Origin: Neisseriaceae bacterium CLB008
GTDB taxonomy: Bacteria; Pseudomonadota; Gammaproteobacteria; Burkholderiales; Neisseriaceae
Assembly (NCBI GenBank): GCA_041228285.1
Contig: CP166133.1
Coordinates: 2,327,380 to 2,391,379, forward strand
Length of the DNA: 64,000 nt
Direction: 5' to 3'
Below, piece by piece: positions 63,264-64,000 of the stretch; the stretch's first letter is position 1, and every line of letters starts with the position of its first letter. The notes below the pieces were generated by a model. That model did no database searches and was not told the DNA's origin. It saw nothing but the letters and a program-made list of their open reading frames with translations. A program made the translations under genes and the position numbers.

Positions 63264-64000
63264 ATGAACGAAGTGGTTATTGTGGCCGCCAAACGCACCG
63301 CGGTTGGCCAATTTTCCGGCAGCCTTGCCAATATCCCCGCTACCGATTTAGGGGCAGAAGTCATCAAAGCCTTGCTGGCAGACAGCAAGGTTGCGCCAGC
63401 CGATGTCGATGAAGTCATCATCGGCCAAGTGCTGACCGCCGGCGTGGGCCAAAACCCCGCCCGCCAAACCATTTTAAAAGCAGGCCTCGGCATCGACACC
63501 CCTGCTTTAACCATTAACCAAGTGTGCGGCTCTGGCCTCAAAACCACCCACCTTGCGGCCCAGGCCATTGCCTGCGGCGACGCCGACATCGTGATTGCCG
63601 GCGGCCAAGAGTCTATGTCGCTCAGCCCCCACTTGATCCCCAAGATGCGCACAGGCCAACGCGTAGGCGACGCCCAAATCATCGACAGCATGATGTTTGA
63701 CGGCCTCACCGACGCCTACGCCCACTATCCGATGGGCATCACGGCTGAAAACATTGCTGAAAAATACCAAATCAGCCGCGAAGCACAAGATGCTTTTGCG
63801 CTGGCTTCGCAGCAAAAAGCCTCGGCCGCCCAAAAGGCAGGCAAATTTAGCGACGAAATTGTGCCCATCAACATCCCACAACGCAAAGGCGACCCGATTG
63901 TGTTTGACGCCGATGAATTCATCCGCCACGACGCCAGCGCCGAATCCATTGCCAAAGCCCGCCCTGCCTTCAAAAAAGACGGCAGCGTCACCGCAGCAAG
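63264..64000 (+). CDS. phaA: Acetyl-CoA acetyltransferase (PhaA/AtoB type), partial
   Basis: A strong AGGAG precedes ATG 63264 and the frame stays open to the window end (245 codons). It is a thiolase: [17 protein letters not shown] at the start, the acyl-accepting Cys88 in [25 protein letters not shown], and [14 protein letters not shown]. It condenses two acetyl-CoA to acetoacetyl-CoA; next to phaC this supplies PHA precursors. The C-terminal catalytic His and Cys are outside the window, as would be any phaB reductase. Confidence 0.95.
   Translation, partial: MNEVVIVAAKRTAVGQFSGSLANIPATDLGAEVIKALLADSKVAPADVDEVIIGQVLTAGVGQNPARQTILKAGLGIDTPALTINQVCGSGLKTTHLAAQAIACGDADIVIAGGQESMSLSPHLIPKMRTGQRVGDAQIIDSMMFDGLTDAYAHYPMGITAENIAEKYQISREAQDAFALASQQKASAAQKAGKFSDEIVPINIPQRKGDPIVFDADEFIRHDASAESIAKARPAFKKDGSVTAA

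Overview
The window looks like ordinary chromosome from a Gram-negative betaproteobacterium, most probably a member of Neisseriales. The reasons are the rpsF-priB-rpsR-rplI order, the folC-SPOR-cvpA-purF block, bifunctional P-protein PheA, DUF2788 and ubiJ-ubiB neighbours, and a terminator built from a word close to the Neisseriaceae DNA-uptake sequence. Such words are very rare here (three sites), so this is not a classic DUS-dense Neisseria. I see no phage, plasmid, CRISPR array or intact insertion sequence. Family assignments rest on reading motifs by eye; no database search was run.

Layout. 1-5.8 kb (minus strand): ubiB (cut by the window edge), ubiJ, a YeeZ-like NAD(P)-binding protein, a LOG-type phosphoribohydrolase, pheA, argD. 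6.3-9.4 kb (plus): a PBP7-type D,D-endopeptidase behind a hairpin-rich leader, a pirin with an altered metal ligand, and an exported cyclase-family hydrolase. 9.4-14.5 kb (minus): purF, cvpA, a SPOR protein with a KP-rich repeat, folC, a YgfX/CptA-like protein and a small conserved protein. 14.7-20.9 kb (plus): an Uup-type ABC-F ATPase, an NlpC/P60 lipoprotein, ribokinase and two tandem paralogous lipoproteins of unknown function. 21-28.2 kb (minus): a Bcr/CflA exporter, tRNA-Asp and tRNA-Val, ribA, a GAF protein, a pseudouridine synthase, dGTPase, proS.

28.2-32.7 kb is the most irregular part. An AT-rich gap carries paired DnaA-box-like words and a 22-bp palindrome. There are four copies or part-copies of a roughly 95-bp repeat with TAGGGTGG ends. 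At 31.6-32.5 kb lies an 830-bp composite inverted repeat. Between them are a type II NADH dehydrogenase and a PheC-like periplasmic protein.

32.7-42.1 kb: a 2-oxoglutarate/Fe(II)-type oxygenase next to a trans-sulfuration PLP enzyme, a half-size EamA protein, a Rieske oxygenase, tldD, a Nit-type amidase, and glnE. 42.2-51.4 kb (mostly minus): an exported DUF1775 protein with a His-rich tail and a Zur-box-like promoter palindrome, rho, trxA, a DUF2788 protein, rnk (plus), recR, ybaB, dnaX, mltB, rplI-rpsR-priB-rpsF. 51.7-61.3 kb: nudB with an overlapping EEP-family gene, a UspA-like protein lacking its nucleotide motif, a LysR regulator heading a complete tripartite efflux operon (MFS, HlyD, outer-membrane factor), mdfA, a CbiM-like membrane protein and a NudL-type Nudix hydrolase. 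61.5-64 kb: phaC followed by a thiolase, implying polyhydroxyalkanoate storage; the thiolase runs off the window end.

Most genes are housekeeping and intact. The least explained items are the tandem lipoprotein pair, the candidate Zur-controlled His-tailed DUF1775 protein, the composite inverted repeat and its repeat family, and the AT-rich gap upstream of proS.
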